From the NCBI GenBank assembly GCA_016192075.1, contig JACPUU010000012.1, positions 186,001 to 250,000 on the forward strand: a DNA stretch of 64,000 bases, in the 5' to 3' direction. Below, piece after piece: positions 1-11,283 of this stretch. Both the position numbers and the translations under genes were made by a program. How positions within the stretch are numbered: position 1 is the first letter of the stretch; every line of letters starts with the position of its first letter. Source of the stretch: Bacteroidota bacterium. GTDB lineage: Bacteria > Bacteroidota > Bacteroidia > Flavobacteriales_D > Crocinitomicaceae. Below the pieces are notes generated by a model, which saw nothing but the letters and a program-made list of their open reading frames with translations, made no database searches and was not told the origin of the DNA.

Positions 1-90
1 ATTTAGGTTACACAGTAAGGTTACTATTGCCGGCTCATACCATTGGGCAATATGGTCAGGCAAAAAAATCAACGTACATTTGGCATAACA

Positions 91-1314
91 ATGAATTGGA
101 TGAAAAAAATTAGTTTACCGCTTTTACTGCTGCTTGGTATTCAGGCAGAGGCACAGCTGACAGATACGCTCAAAGTGATGTCCTATAACCTGTTGAATTT
201 TCCCAGTGTTGATCCGGAGCGGATTGATACGCTGAAAGGAATTCTGACCTACGCCAAACCGGATATTCTGATGGTGTGTGAACTGACAAGTGCTGTCGGC
301 GGTGATGATATTCTTTTCAACGCGCTGAATGTTGACGGGGAAACCAATTATGACATGGCCGTATTTTCAGATGGCCCTGATACCGATAACATGGTTTATT
401 TTAATTCAGCCAAACTGGGATTAAAAGAACAGAATGTAATAACCACCGCGTTAAGAGACATCAACGAATATGTGCTTTATTATAAGAGCACAGACCTGGC
501 AACAACAACAGACACCACCTTCTTTTACATTTATGTCTGCCATTTAAAGGCAAGCACCGGTTTTGAAGCAGAACGCAACGGTGAGGCACAACTGCTTAAA
601 GCCTATATGGCCGGCCGCGCAAACCTGCAGAATGTGCTTATTGGCGGAGACTTTAATTTTTACGGCAGTGATACTGAACCAGCCTGGAATACTATTTTGA
701 CCGGATCGGCGGTAACCATTGTTGACCCCATCAATTCACCCGGACACTGGAATTCCAATTCATCGTTTGCTGCCATTCACACGCAAAGCACACGTACAGC
801 CAGTTTTGGAGGCGGCAGCACCGGTGGTATGGATGACCGGTTTGATTTTATTTTTATGTCGCCTGATCTGAACAGTTATGGAAACGATGCCAAATACGTA
901 ACCGGTACCTATAAAGCATTTGGGCAGGACGGACTTCATTACAATGCCGCATTTATTGATGCCCCAACCAATACCACGGTGCCGCTTTCAGTGGTAAATA
1001 ACCTCTACCACATGTCTGATCATTTGCCGGTGTTTATGAAAATTGCAATCAATACGGTTTCAAATTCAATACCTGAAATACTGGCCGGTATGAAAATCTG
1101 GTACAGCAAAGACAGTCAGAAAATCATTTTTACGTTTGAAAATCCCTTACCGCAAACCGGCAGCTTTACCATTGTGGATCTTTCCGGCAAAGTAGTGAAG
1201 TCTTATGCACAGCTTGATGAAGGAAATGCCCTGAATGTTGCTGACCTGGATTCCGGCATGTACATTCTTCAGATGGAACAGTTTGAATATTCCATGAAAT
1301 TTGTGAAAGAATAA
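91..1314 (+). CDS. Exported endonuclease/exonuclease/phosphatase-family protein with T9SS type A sorting domain
   Basis: Signal peptide MNWMKKISLPLLLLLGIQAEAQ; VMSYNLLNFP, GGDFNFYG and SDHLPVFM motifs of the EEP superfamily; C-terminal DLDSGMYILQMEQ..MKFVKE typical of a T9SS CTD. ORF opens at 43; start at 91 preferred. Confidence 0.85.
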   Translation: MNWMKKISLPLLLLLGIQAEAQLTDTLKVMSYNLLNFPSVDPERIDTLKGILTYAKPDILMVCELTSAVGGDDILFNALNVDGETNYDMAVFSDGPDTDNMVYFNSAKLGLKEQNVITTALRDINEYVLYYKSTDLATTTDTTFFYIYVCHLKASTGFEAERNGEAQLLKAYMAGRANLQNVLIGGDFNFYGSDTEPAWNTILTGSAVTIVDPINSPGHWNSNSSFAAIHTQSTRTASFGGGSTGGMDDRFDFIFMSPDLNSYGNDAKYVTGTYKAFGQDGLHYNAAFIDAPTNTTVPLSVVNNLYHMSDHLPVFMKIAINTVSNSIPEILAGMKIWYSKDSQKIIFTFENPLPQTGSFTIVDLSGKVVKSYAQLDEGNALNVADLDSGMYILQMEQFEYSMKFVKE

Positions 1315-1321
1315 ATCCGGA

Positions 1322-2107
1322 TTAGTTGACAACAGGGGTGCCTGTTTTGTCTAAACCAAAGGTAACTGTATTGGATGTGTCTGAAATTTCTTTCACCCGG
1401 CTGGTTGCTTTCAAAAAGGCCGGCGATCCGTAAGAGTCCAGTGAGTCTTTGGCGTAAAGGTTCAGTGCAAATTCGTTTGGTGCCGTATAAAGCATCGTGT
1501 CCAAATGTGTTAGCAAAGAGTCACCGCTGTCCGAATTATAGATGTTATAGCCATTGATGCTGATGTAAATAAGGTAGTTTTTGTCCAGCAGTTCCCTGCC
1601 AATTTTCAGCGTTGTTTTTGTTTTCATGCTTTCAATTTTGTGCATGGCAAAGCTGTATATTTTTGTTTCTACGGCATAATATTCATCCACGTCACTTTCA
1701 TGCAAAAAAGTCATTCCGGAATTGTTTTTGTCAATGTATTTACCATCTGCAATCAACCGTATAGATGTTCCTCCACGATCATACACTTCCTGTTCTTCAA
1801 TCAGCCTGATTTTGTCAAAATTATTGTCGCGGCATACCTGGTAAATTTCGTTCAGTTCCTGTTCTGAGGTATTAAAATACAGCTTCTGGCGGGTTTGATC
1901 TTTCCACATGTAATAATACGAGCTGTCTGTTGAAAGATAAATGGTTTCTCCTTCAGGCAGCATACCGCCGCCCTCATTCCATTCGATCACTATTTTTTCA
2001 GGATTTTCCGGCAGCGCTGTTCCGCCAAAAAGGGTTCCGCCTCCCTCGCCGGTGCAGGCAAGGAACAGAGAGGGAATAACTAGTACAGGCAGCAGGTTGT
2101 TTTTCAT
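1322..2107 (-). CDS. Putative lipoprotein of unknown function
   Basis: Lipobox-like MKNNLLPVLVIPSLFLACTGEGG; no recognised domain. Confidence 0.7.
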   Translation of the reverse strand: MKNNLLPVLVIPSLFLACTGEGGGTLFGGTALPENPEKIVIEWNEGGGMLPEGETIYLSTDSSYYYMWKDQTRQKLYFNTSEQELNEIYQVCRDNNFDKIRLIEEQEVYDRGGTSIRLIADGKYIDKNNSGMTFLHESDVDEYYAVETKIYSFAMHKIESMKTKTTLKIGRELLDKNYLIYISINGYNIYNSDSGDSLLTHLDTMLYTAPNEFALNLYAKDSLDSYGSPAFLKATSRVKEISDTSNTVTFGLDKTGTPVVN

Positions 2108-2249
2108 AAGATGGATTTTAGGAATGAAATTCTACGCTTACTACAATGTTAGGCTGAAAAAGGTTCAAACTAAAACAGATCTGAAACAACCGGAATTCAG
2201 AATCAGGATCGTCTTAACCGGAATGGTTTCTTTGGTGGGCAGGCGGGGA

Positions 2250-3014
2250 TCAGATTAAAACATCTGCTTCAATGGCAACCAGTTTATCACCCTGCAGAAT
2301 TGGTATTACCGGGGCCTGGTTTGGATTGAGACAGTATTTAATGTCAATGTTCAGATTCAGATTTTTAAGGCGTCTGCGGTGTGATGAGGCTTTTAAATAG
2401 CCCAGTATGTTGTCTTTGGCACTTAAAAACAGGTATTTTGCAGCAATGGAGGCATCTTCTACCGAGTGAAATTTGCCGGTACCCAGCAGGTGATCACAAA
2501 TGGCGCCGGCACAAATGGTATCTTCCAGGTTAAATTTATTTTGCCAGCCTGAACAAAGGCATAAAATATTTTTGTCTTGTTTAGCCAGCCAGTTTTGTAA
2601 AACTTCAAGGTTAGAAAGGGCTCCAATTACAACCTGTCCGCATTCTTTGGCCAGGTTTATGGCTTTGGTTCCATTGGTTGTTGTAAGCACAACGGTTTGA
2701 TCTTTTACCTCGGGAACCATGTAGGCATAGGGTGAATTCCCAAAATTGAATCCATCCACAATCTGCCCGCCCCGTTCAGCACCAACCAGAAATCCCCTGC
2801 GCTGATATTCCTGCGCCTCTTCAACCGTTGAAACGGGAATAATTTCTTTTACGCCGTAATGAAAAGCGGCACAGATAGCTGAAGTGGCACGCAATACATC
2901 GATAACAACAATGATCTCAAACTCCTCTTTGTAAAGCGGAAATAAATAAGGTGAAAAACAAACTTCAACACGTTTGCGCGTTTCGTTTGGGTCAATATAC
3001 GCTTGTCCTTCCAT
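2250..3014 (-). CDS. 2-phosphosulfolactate phosphatase (ComB family)
   Basis: VIDVLRATSAICAAFHYGVKEIIPVSTVEEA and TTNGTKAINLA motifs. Confidence 0.85.
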   Translation of the reverse strand: MEGQAYIDPNETRKRVEVCFSPYLFPLYKEEFEIIVVIDVLRATSAICAAFHYGVKEIIPVSTVEEAQEYQRRGFLVGAERGGQIVDGFNFGNSPYAYMVPEVKDQTVVLTTTNGTKAINLAKECGQVVIGALSNLEVLQNWLAKQDKNILCLCSGWQNKFNLEDTICAGAICDHLLGTGKFHSVEDASIAAKYLFLSAKDNILGYLKASSHRRRLKNLNLNIDIKYCLNPNQAPVIPILQGDKLVAIEADVLI

Positions 3015-3095
3015 AAAGCTAAATTAGGAAAAAGTTAAGAAATTGCTAACTCCTTCGATTTAGATTGAAAGTCAGCAGGTTGTAAAGAAACAGAT

Positions 3096-3446
3096 TTAGT
3101 CCAGGTGCATCAGATCTTTTTTGGCCAACAGCGTGTCCAGTGATTCCCGGTGATCCTGGTCATCCACGCAGCAGTCTACCGGACATACCGCCGCACACTG
3201 TGGTTCATCGTGAAAACCTTTACATTCAGTACATTTATCGGGAACAATAAAATAAACATCCATGTTCACCGGTTGATGTGCTTTTGAAGCATCTTCCTCC
3301 CGTCCGTCCAATAATTTGAAAAGCCCGGTAAGTGAAGTACCATCGGAATACCGCCATTCGGCACCACCTTCATAAATTGCATTGTTGGGGCACTCTGGTT
3401 CACAGGCTCCGCAGTTAATGCATTCGTCGGTAATGATAATTGCCAT
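3096..3446 (-). CDS. 4Fe-4S dicluster ferredoxin
   Basis: [12 protein letters not shown] and [22 protein letters not shown] cysteine clusters. Confidence 0.92.
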   Translation of the reverse strand: MAIIITDECINCGACEPECPNNAIYEGGAEWRYSDGTSLTGLFKLLDGREEDASKAHQPVNMDVYFIVPDKCTECKGFHDEPQCAAVCPVDCCVDDQDHRESLDTLLAKKDLMHLD

Positions 3447-3495
3447 TGTTTCTATCTGATCATTGATTAATTTTGCAAATATAGATGGTCTAGGA

Positions 3496-4545
3496 ATGAT
3501 AATCAGCGAAAAAATAAAATTATTGTCAAAACTTGGCGGAATTCTCGATCACCTTGCAGAAGGAAAAGAATGGCCGGGATTTGAGATTGGGCTTAGTAAA
3601 GCCGAGTACCAGGAGTTCAGCGCACTCATGGACAAAGTGCATATCCACAACGGCTGGTTTACAAAAAGTGCTGTACAAACAGCCTTTAAGGGCATAGCTG
3701 CCTGGCTTACCGAAGAAAACCTGCACAACTGGGTTAAGTCATACAACATCAGGGAGGTAAAACCCAAACGCATTGCCATCATTATGGCAGGGAACATTCC
3801 GTTGGTGGGGTTTCATGATTTTTTGTCTGTTTTTTTAAGCGGACATAAGGCCATTATTAAATTGTCATCCGGTGATCAGCACCTGTTTAAGGCCCTGGTA
3901 CATTACCTGGCGGTAATTGACTCCAGAATTACGGATTTGATTGAGATTAAAGAGCGGTTTTTGGGTGATTTTGATGCTGTTATTGCTACCGGCAGTGATA
4001 ATTCATCCAATTATTTTGAATCGTATTTTGGAAAATATCCGCACATCATTCGTAAAAACAGAACCTCTGTAGCCGTTATTGACGGCAGTGAAACCAAAGA
4101 AGAACTGACCGAACTGGGCAAAGATATTTTTACCTATTTTGGCCTGGGCTGCCGCAATGTATCACAACTGTGGATTCCAATGGATTTTGACCTGAACCGT
4201 TTTTTTGAGGCCATTTATGAATACAACCCCATTATTCACCACAACAAATACGGCAATAATTACGATTACAACAAGGCCGTTTACCTCATGAACAAAGCCA
4301 ACCTGCTTGATAACGGCTTTTTGTTGCTGAAAGAAGATTTTGCACTCAGTTCACCGCTTGGCATGCTGCATTATGTGCGCTACCAGGACTCTATTGATGC
4401 CGAACATTTTTTGCAGGATAACAAAGACAAAATACAGGTTATTGTAGGTAAAAATTACATTCCGTTTGGTATGTCTCAAAAGCCTGGCCTTGCTGATTAT
4501 GCAGATGGGGTAGATACCATGCGGTTTTTGACAGGCCTTGAGTAA
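3496..4545 (+). CDS. LuxC-like acyl-CoA reductase
   Basis: [33 protein letters not shown]; overall LuxC-like pattern; divergent from the ferredoxin. Start at 3496 preferred over 3463. Confidence 0.75.
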   Translation: MIISEKIKLLSKLGGILDHLAEGKEWPGFEIGLSKAEYQEFSALMDKVHIHNGWFTKSAVQTAFKGIAAWLTEENLHNWVKSYNIREVKPKRIAIIMAGNIPLVGFHDFLSVFLSGHKAIIKLSSGDQHLFKALVHYLAVIDSRITDLIEIKERFLGDFDAVIATGSDNSSNYFESYFGKYPHIIRKNRTSVAVIDGSETKEELTELGKDIFTYFGLGCRNVSQLWIPMDFDLNRFFEAIYEYNPIIHHNKYGNNYDYNKAVYLMNKANLLDNGFLLLKEDFALSSPLGMLHYVRYQDSIDAEHFLQDNKDKIQVIVGKNYIPFGMSQKPGLADYADGVDTMRFLTGLE

Positions 4546-4548
4546 GTG

Positions 4549-4596
4549 ATGCCCCCTTTTACCCCGGGATTTAAATCCTGGGGTAAAAGGGGGCAT
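4549..4596. repeat. 48-bp loopless palindrome (24-bp arms, one G/T mismatch)
   Basis: atgcccccttttaccccgggattt / aaatcctggggtaaaagggggcat, read directly. Confidence 0.9.
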
Positions 4597-4649
4597 TCCC
4601 CAACAATTTCCTATTTTCGTAAGGAAATTAATTGCATACTTTATATTCA

Positions 4650-6065
4650 ATGACAAAAATCAAATTTGGAACCGATGGCTGGAGAGCTATCATTGCAGAA
4701 GATTATACAACTGAAAATGTCGCTCGTGTATCGCACGCAACAGCCCTTTGGGTAAAAAAGAATTTTAAAGATCCGTCGATCGTGATAGGGCATGATTGCC
4801 GTTTTGCCGGTGCCCTGTTTGTTGAAACAGCCATTAAGGTTTTTGTAACAAACGGCATCCGGGTTTTTACCACAGATAAAGGCTTTGTTTCAACCCCTAT
4901 GATTTCACTGGCAACACGTGAGCTGAAAGCATCATTGGGTGTTGTTATTACAGCAAGTCACAATCCGCCGTCATACAACGGCTTCAAACTAAAGGGGTCT
5001 TTTGGTGGCCCGCTTTCACCTGCTGAAGTAGATGAAATAGAAAAAATAATTCCGGATAAAAATCCGCTTGATCTGAAACTGGTGTCAATTGAAAAAGCAC
5101 AATCAGCCGGTTTGATTCAGTATCATGATTTTGAAAAAATGTATTGTGACAAAGTAGCATCTGTTTTTGACCTGGACCTGATTCGCAAGGCAAACATTGG
5201 TCTTGCTTACGATGCCATGTACGGTGCCGGACAAAATGTGCTGAAAAAACTAATGCCTGAAATTACGTTTTTACATTGTGATTATAACCCGTCTTTTATG
5301 GGGCAGGCACCTGAACCCATTGATAAAAACCTGCAGGAATTTTCACAGCTCATAAAAAATAATCCATCCATTAAATGCGGGCTTGCTACAGACGGTGATG
5401 CTGACCGGATAGGACTTTACAATTCAAAAGGCGAATTTGTAGATTCACATCACATCATTTTGCTGACCATTCATTACCTGGTTAAATACAAGGGGCTCCG
5501 TGGTAAAGTAGTTACCGGCTTTTCAAGTACACCGCGCATTAAAAAATTATGTACGCTCTATAAATTAGAACACGTTGAAGTGCCAATTGGGTTTAAATAC
5601 ATTGCCGGGTTAATGGCAGATCCTGAACAGGATGTATTGCTGGGAGGTGAAGAGTCAGGTGGAATAGCACTTAAAACACACATTCCCGAACGTGATGGAA
5701 TCTGGATGGGGCTTACCATTTGGGAGTACATGGCAAAAACCGGAAAAACACTGGAACAGCTGATTGATGAGGTGTATGACCTGGTTGGCCCGTTTGCTTT
5801 TGAACGCAATGACATGCATATTGAAGAATCAAAAAAGCAGCATATTATTGAAGAATGTAAAAAGGGAGCTTATACCATTTTTGGAAAATACCGTGTACAG
5901 TCAACTGAAAACATGGACGGGTTTAAATATATTTTTGATGAAAACCGCTGGTTAATGATTCGCCCGTCTGGTACTGAACCCGTTTTACGCACATACGCTG
6001 AGGCGCCTACGCTGAGTGAGGTGCGCACAATTTTAGATGCATGTAAATTAACCATAGGCGCATAA
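4650..6065 (+). CDS. Phosphoglucomutase/phosphomannomutase family protein
   Basis: [38 protein letters not shown] motifs. Confidence 0.93.
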   Translation: MTKIKFGTDGWRAIIAEDYTTENVARVSHATALWVKKNFKDPSIVIGHDCRFAGALFVETAIKVFVTNGIRVFTTDKGFVSTPMISLATRELKASLGVVITASHNPPSYNGFKLKGSFGGPLSPAEVDEIEKIIPDKNPLDLKLVSIEKAQSAGLIQYHDFEKMYCDKVASVFDLDLIRKANIGLAYDAMYGAGQNVLKKLMPEITFLHCDYNPSFMGQAPEPIDKNLQEFSQLIKNNPSIKCGLATDGDADRIGLYNSKGEFVDSHHIILLTIHYLVKYKGLRGKVVTGFSSTPRIKKLCTLYKLEHVEVPIGFKYIAGLMADPEQDVLLGGEESGGIALKTHIPERDGIWMGLTIWEYMAKTGKTLEQLIDEVYDLVGPFAFERNDMHIEESKKQHIIEECKKGAYTIFGKYRVQSTENMDGFKYIFDENRWLMIRPSGTEPVLRTYAEAPTLSEVRTILDACKLTIGA

Positions 6066-6069
6066 AAAA

Positions 6070-7140
6070 ATGGCAGGTAACACATTTGGACATACATTCA
6101 GATTAACCAGTTTTGGTGAATCGCACGGCATTGCAATTGGCGGTGTTATTGATGGCTGCCCATCCAATGTGGAAATTAATTTTAAAAAAATTCAGCATGA
6201 ACTGAATCGCCGTAAACCGGGTCAGTCAGCTATTACAACACAACGTGATGAGGCAGATGAAGTGGAATTTTTATCCGGAATTTTTGAAGGAAAAACACTG
6301 GGTACACCCATTGCTTTTCTCATTAAAAATAACGATCAGAAAAGTGAAGATTACGATGTGCTCAAAAATGTTTTCAGACCATCGCATGCAGATTATACCT
6401 ACCAGGAAAAATACGGCATTCGTGACCACCGTGGCGGCGGACGCAGCAGTGCCCGTGAAACAGTTGCCCGTGTGGTAGCCGGTGCCATTGCCCGGCAGAT
6501 TCTGGCCAAGTTTAAGATTGACATAAAGGCATTTGTTACCCAGGTAGGTACTGTGCGAATGCAAAATCCGTTTGAATTTTTTACGACTGAACAGATTGAA
6601 GCAAACGCAGTGCGCTGCCCTGAAAAAGACACGGCTGATAAAATGATTTCACGGATTGAAGAAGTTCGTGCGGCAGGTGATAGCATTGGCGGAGAAATAC
6701 ACTGCATTGTATCCGGCGTTCCGGCGGGATTGGGAGAACCCGTATTTGACAAACTGCATGCTGACCTGGCTAAGGCTATGTTGGGTATTAATGCAGTGAA
6801 AGGTTTTGAAATCGGCAGTGGTTTTGCAGGAGTTAAAATGCTGGGCAGTGAACAAAACGATGAACTGTTGCCTGATGGAAAAACCAGGACGAACAACTCA
6901 GGTGGTATACAAGGCGGTATTTCCAACGGACAGCCAATCTTGTTCAACGTGGCGTTTAAACCGGTAGCATCCATTCTTCAAAAGCAGCAAACCATAGATG
7001 TACATAACAACCCGGTAATGCTTGATGTAAAGGGCCGTCATGATCCTTGTGTGGTGCCGCGCGCTGTTCCTATTGTTGAAGCCATGGCAGCACTGGTTAT
7101 ACTGGATCACCTGCTCAGGCAAAAAGCGTCGCGGCTATAA
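6070..7140 (+). CDS. aroC: Chorismate synthase
   Basis: [58 protein letters not shown] signatures. Confidence 0.97.
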   Translation: MAGNTFGHTFRLTSFGESHGIAIGGVIDGCPSNVEINFKKIQHELNRRKPGQSAITTQRDEADEVEFLSGIFEGKTLGTPIAFLIKNNDQKSEDYDVLKNVFRPSHADYTYQEKYGIRDHRGGGRSSARETVARVVAGAIARQILAKFKIDIKAFVTQVGTVRMQNPFEFFTTEQIEANAVRCPEKDTADKMISRIEEVRAAGDSIGGEIHCIVSGVPAGLGEPVFDKLHADLAKAMLGINAVKGFEIGSGFAGVKMLGSEQNDELLPDGKTRTNNSGGIQGGISNGQPILFNVAFKPVASILQKQQTIDVHNNPVMLDVKGRHDPCVVPRAVPIVEAMAALVILDHLLRQKASRL

Positions 7141-7173
7141 CTGATAAATCCTGATTTTTTATCCTGAAAACAA

Positions 7174-8832
7174 ATGTCTGACCGATCTTACACCGTTGAA
7201 ATTCTGAATGAGCCTATCAGCTTTGAAACAATTTCATACCTGAATTCGGTTAAGCTGTGTGAGTATGCTGCCAATAAAAAAATCAGGGAACATAAACTGG
7301 GCTACCTCACCAAAGAAGATATTTATTTCAACATTGAACGTGGCTATAGCATTAACATAGACCAGGCTTACGTTAAGGATTTTTCACTTTCTGAATACCG
7401 CACACAGCGTAATTTGCCGGCAACAGAAAAAGTAGTGATTGCAGGTATTTCAAGCCGGTTTACGTTTTTTGACTGCGATTCGGTCATTGATTTTTCGTAT
7501 GCCGTTTTTGAAGAAGAGGTAAATTTTAAAGAGAGCATTTTTCCACACGGGGCACTCACGTTTATGCATGCTGAATTTGTTGCTTCAACCGTTGATTTTT
7601 CAGAGTGCAAATTTCATTCGCATAATACAACGTTTGAACATGCTTCATTCAAAGCGTCTGAACTGACCTTTGAGCACGCCAGGTTCAGTGGTGACGGTGT
7701 TTCGTTTATCAACGCCCTGTTCAGTGCTGATGAAGTAAATTTCAAGCGGGTGAATTTTGGCAATGCACGGGTTAAATTTCATTTTGCTGAATTTGGAAAC
7801 GGTGTCAAACTTTTTGAACGCATTCGGGTAAATGGCGCGTTGTTTGATTTCAGACGGGTTGTTTTTGGATGCGGTAAAATTGACTTCAGACGTGCTATGT
7901 TTGGAGACGGCTATGTTACGTTTGAAGAATCTGAAATTACAGAGGGAAAACTGACGTTTCGCATGGCCCGTTTTGAAGGGGGAGATTTGTCTTTCAGGAG
8001 AATGGATTTTGGAAAAGACGAAGCAACCTTTGACCATGTAGATTTTAATAACCGGTCCATATCGTTTGAAGGAGCTGATCTGAGTGTGCTTTCTGTTTCA
8101 AATTCATTCGTGCGGGGCAACCTTGATCTGAGAATAAAAAAAGCCGATAAAATAGATCTCAGTCACAGTTACCTGTATTCGATTACAGATTTGAATTTTC
8201 AAAAAGAGGAATCCTTAAAGGTATTATCACTGCTGGGCGTCAGAAATCTTGGAAAAATTATCATCCGCTGGAAAGAAAATCACGTGCGCCGTCTGATTGA
8301 AAGCAACGGCGGTGAGGCGGATGATCTGGCTGATCAGTTCAATATTCTGAAGGCTAATTTTTCAGCAAACGGTCAGTACAACGATGAAGATTATGCGTAC
8401 CTGCATTTTAAACGGCATGAACACCGTTATATGAAAAAGCGGGCGCTTGAAAAAAGTAAACCATCATTCCGCCCGCTGATACACCTTGGGTATGCACTTC
8501 GTTTGCTGGTGTTTGATAAAATGGGACTGTACGCAACTAATCCGGCACGGGTACTGGTGAGTATGGTGGTAGGCATTTTTTTCTTTGCCGCTGTTTATGT
8601 GTTATTTCATGTTTTTGGAATTGGTGAAATTGTTAATTCAGTAGATGCAGCAGATAAACTGAATCTGGCCGAACGTTCTGTTTACCATTCTGCCATTACA
8701 TTTTTTACCATTGGTTACGGTGATTTTTATCCAACCGGATTCAGCCGTCTCATTTCCGCTCTTGAAGGCTGGAGTGGTGTTTTTCTGATGTCGTATTTTA
8801 CCGTGGCGTTTGTACGCAAAATTCTGCGTTAA
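7174..8832 (+). CDS. Beta-helix (12-residue, pentapeptide-like repeat) protein fused to a C-terminal two-TM potassium channel module
   Basis: About 16 tandem units such as TFEHASFKASEL/TFEHARFSGDGV/SFINALFSADEV, then TM, SAITFFTIGYGDFYPTGFSR selectivity filter and second TM. Confidence 0.85.
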   Translation: MSDRSYTVEILNEPISFETISYLNSVKLCEYAANKKIREHKLGYLTKEDIYFNIERGYSINIDQAYVKDFSLSEYRTQRNLPATEKVVIAGISSRFTFFDCDSVIDFSYAVFEEEVNFKESIFPHGALTFMHAEFVASTVDFSECKFHSHNTTFEHASFKASELTFEHARFSGDGVSFINALFSADEVNFKRVNFGNARVKFHFAEFGNGVKLFERIRVNGALFDFRRVVFGCGKIDFRRAMFGDGYVTFEESEITEGKLTFRMARFEGGDLSFRRMDFGKDEATFDHVDFNNRSISFEGADLSVLSVSNSFVRGNLDLRIKKADKIDLSHSYLYSITDLNFQKEESLKVLSLLGVRNLGKIIIRWKENHVRRLIESNGGEADDLADQFNILKANFSANGQYNDEDYAYLHFKRHEHRYMKKRALEKSKPSFRPLIHLGYALRLLVFDKMGLYATNPARVLVSMVVGIFFFAAVYVLFHVFGIGEIVNSVDAADKLNLAERSVYHSAITFFTIGYGDFYPTGFSRLISALEGWSGVFLMSYFTVAFVRKILR

Positions 8833-8839
8833 AAACGGA

Positions 8840-10756
8840 CTACCTGATTTTGATAATCTTTTGCAGACTTACCAGGTTGCCGTTATCATCAAGTATTTCC
8901 ACAAAATAGATTCCGGCCGGCAGGTGTTCAAAAAGCGCAGAACCTGTTGCATGTGTCTCCTCGTTTACATCCATGTACTCCAGGTATTCTTTGCCCATGC
9001 TATCTTTGAACGTAAGGTGGTATGAGCCGTGGCACGACACCGGAAATTGAAAGGTGAGTTCACCGGATGACGGATTCGGGTAAACGGATATCACATCTGT
9101 CTTGCGGTTTGCTGATACAATGGCCGAATAACTTATCGTGCCGTCATAGTCAATCTGCTTTAAACGATAGTATGTCAGGTCAGCAGTATAATCCCGATCA
9201 ATGTATTCGTATTGCAATTCAGTACTTGAATTGCCTGATGCGTCTACCGTTCCGATGGTGTTAAAATGAATTCCGTCAGTTGAGCGCTCAACCGTAAAGA
9301 AATCATTTGCAATTTCAGACAAGGTAGTCCAGCGCAGGGTATTGGAGGCATATTCGGCAGTTACCGAAAAGGACAACAATTCAATGGGCAGAATGATGGA
9401 ACAATCTGTCAGGGCGGTATTACCTGATGCTGAATTCAGGTCAATCACCTGGGTTACATCTGCGTAATTGGTTACCAGCAATACGTAGACCTCACCTGCA
9501 ATTGCGCTGGGTACATTGGCCTGTTCTGTTGGTGACGTGGAATAACTGCAATCAAACGGGGCAGGGTATGAGTTGCAGTCAGCTTGTGCGGTTGCCAGAT
9601 CAGCATAAGGTCCCCAAAGTGCAAAATCAATGTCTGAACCAGCAGACATGTCAATCGAAATAACACCTCCTGCGGCAAGTTCAAGATAATACCAGGTTGG
9701 GTTGGGTGAGGTGAACAGGCAGCCGTAATCATTCCCCGGGTTGGCAATGTCTGCATCTGTTCCACCGGTTGAAGCAGTGAACGTAATAGGTGTATCTGAA
9801 CAAATAGGTTCCATACCACCGCAAGTCACGTTTCCGGGTGGCGGTGGCGGCGGTGTATTTTCGTAAACACACAAATCAAATGTTCCGTTGTTGTCGTTCC
9901 CGTATTCCCACATTCTGATCCAGATTGTGGCCCCGGGGGTCAGCGTATTATCAGCAATGAGTGACATTGCTCCGTTTAAGCTGCCATCATCATCGCATGA
10001 TATTTCGGTGAGTGCACCACAGGTTCCGGAGTAAATGGCCATACCCCCGTCAAGTATGACACCTGTATTGGAGTCAAACGTAAGCGCACCGGCTGCAGGA
10101 ACAGTAATCTGGAACCAGACATCACCACCTGCGTAGTTGGCACAGCTTGGATCTGCAACCCCGGTTGTTGAAGTGGCATTTTCGTTGGTGTATGTACTGA
10201 ACGAGCAAGAAGCGCCTACAGCAATAGTGGTTGCATTACAGGGGTCGTCATTGGCTGGTGCGCTTCCGCTGCTGCTGTTATCCTGTACGCAAATGGTAAA
10301 CGTTCCGTCGATGCCATCAAAGTCCCAAACCCGTATGAAATAGGTTTGTCCTGCGGTAAGTCCCGTGGCGGTAATCTGAGACATGGTGCCCGTCCCTCCA
10401 TCATCATTACACGTAATTTCTGTAAATGCGCCACAGCTGCCACTGTAAAGCGACATACCACTGTCAGTAATTGTTCCGGATCCCAGGTCAATAGTTACAT
10501 CTCCACCGGCCGGTGCGGTAAACATAAACCATACATCGGCAGCTCCCGGCGATGCGCAAGAGGGGGTACCACCATTGTTGGCATTGCTCTGATAGGTTTG
10601 CCCCGCCGTCGTTCCTGCCGAATACGTGCAGGTTGCACCCGGTGTAAGTACCGTTGCTGCCGGTGATCCTGAGGTACAAGGTGTATTGGTTCCCTGGGAA
10701 AATAAATTTGCAGCTAAAACCTGCGCAAAAATTATACTAATGTATTTTTTCATCAC
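8840..10756 (-). CDS. Large exported protein with pre-peptidase-like beta domains and T9SS type A sorting domain
   Basis: Signal peptide; two similar beta domains (DVWFMFTAPAGGDVTIDLG / DVWFQITVPAAGALTFDS); CTD ISVYPNPSSGELTFQF...IIKIR. Confidence 0.85.
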   Translation of the reverse strand: MMKKYISIIFAQVLAANLFSQGTNTPCTSGSPAATVLTPGATCTYSAGTTAGQTYQSNANNGGTPSCASPGAADVWFMFTAPAGGDVTIDLGSGTITDSGMSLYSGSCGAFTEITCNDDGGTGTMSQITATGLTAGQTYFIRVWDFDGIDGTFTICVQDNSSSGSAPANDDPCNATTIAVGASCSFSTYTNENATSTTGVADPSCANYAGGDVWFQITVPAAGALTFDSNTGVILDGGMAIYSGTCGALTEISCDDDGSLNGAMSLIADNTLTPGATIWIRMWEYGNDNNGTFDLCVYENTPPPPPPGNVTCGGMEPICSDTPITFTASTGGTDADIANPGNDYGCLFTSPNPTWYYLELAAGGVISIDMSAGSDIDFALWGPYADLATAQADCNSYPAPFDCSYSTSPTEQANVPSAIAGEVYVLLVTNYADVTQVIDLNSASGNTALTDCSIILPIELLSFSVTAEYASNTLRWTTLSEIANDFFTVERSTDGIHFNTIGTVDASGNSSTELQYEYIDRDYTADLTYYRLKQIDYDGTISYSAIVSANRKTDVISVYPNPSSGELTFQFPVSCHGSYHLTFKDSMGKEYLEYMDVNEETHATGSALFEHLPAGIYFVEILDDNGNLVSLQKIIKIR

Positions 10757-11079
10757 AATTCCGTCCCACTGATTTTAAGGTAGTCAATAGCATATTTTGA
10801 AATGATGTACAACACGTCGTCAAGTGCAAACCCGGGGACATAATAAACAGTGAGGTAGTGGTTGGAGGGGTTAAAATAAACATCGGTCACTTTGCTTTCG
10901 TGACTTCTCAATTCATCCATCAGGTCATCTAATTGGGCCTCATCGTATTTGGGGAATTGTATGGTCAGGTAGTTATTTTTTGCCTGTACAATGCACGTTT
11001 CAATTTCAGATCCCACGGCAGCTGTATGAATAAGCAATACCGCCGGGATTAGCAATGAGGTTAATAATGGACGAAACAT
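10753..11079 (-). CDS. Small exported hypothetical protein
   Basis: Hydrophobic N-terminus (SLLIPAVLLIHTAAVGSE); overlaps the downstream start by 4 nt. Confidence 0.65.
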   Translation of the reverse strand: MFRPLLTSLLIPAVLLIHTAAVGSEIETCIVQAKNNYLTIQFPKYDEAQLDDLMDELRSHESKVTDVYFNPSNHYLTVYYVPGFALDDVLYIISKYAIDYLKISGTEL

Positions 11080-11283
11080 TAATTATATTTTAACATTTTA
11101 TACCAGTAAAGTTAAAAAAAATCAATGAACGAAACTATTTTGGGCACGTGTTAAATGCGTAATTTTTTGAAAACAAAGCGGTAATGGCACACGACAACCA
11201 CTTAATCACCCTTGTTTAAAAGATTGAAGCAGAATTTAACATTATTCGCAAAAGCCCCCTTTCAGCGGAAAGATTGTTAACAA

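Noticed and set aside
6399-6974. 191-aa antisense ORF in aroC and many similar antisense ORFs
   Set aside because: They overlap strongly conserved genes on the opposite strand and show no recognisable motifs.
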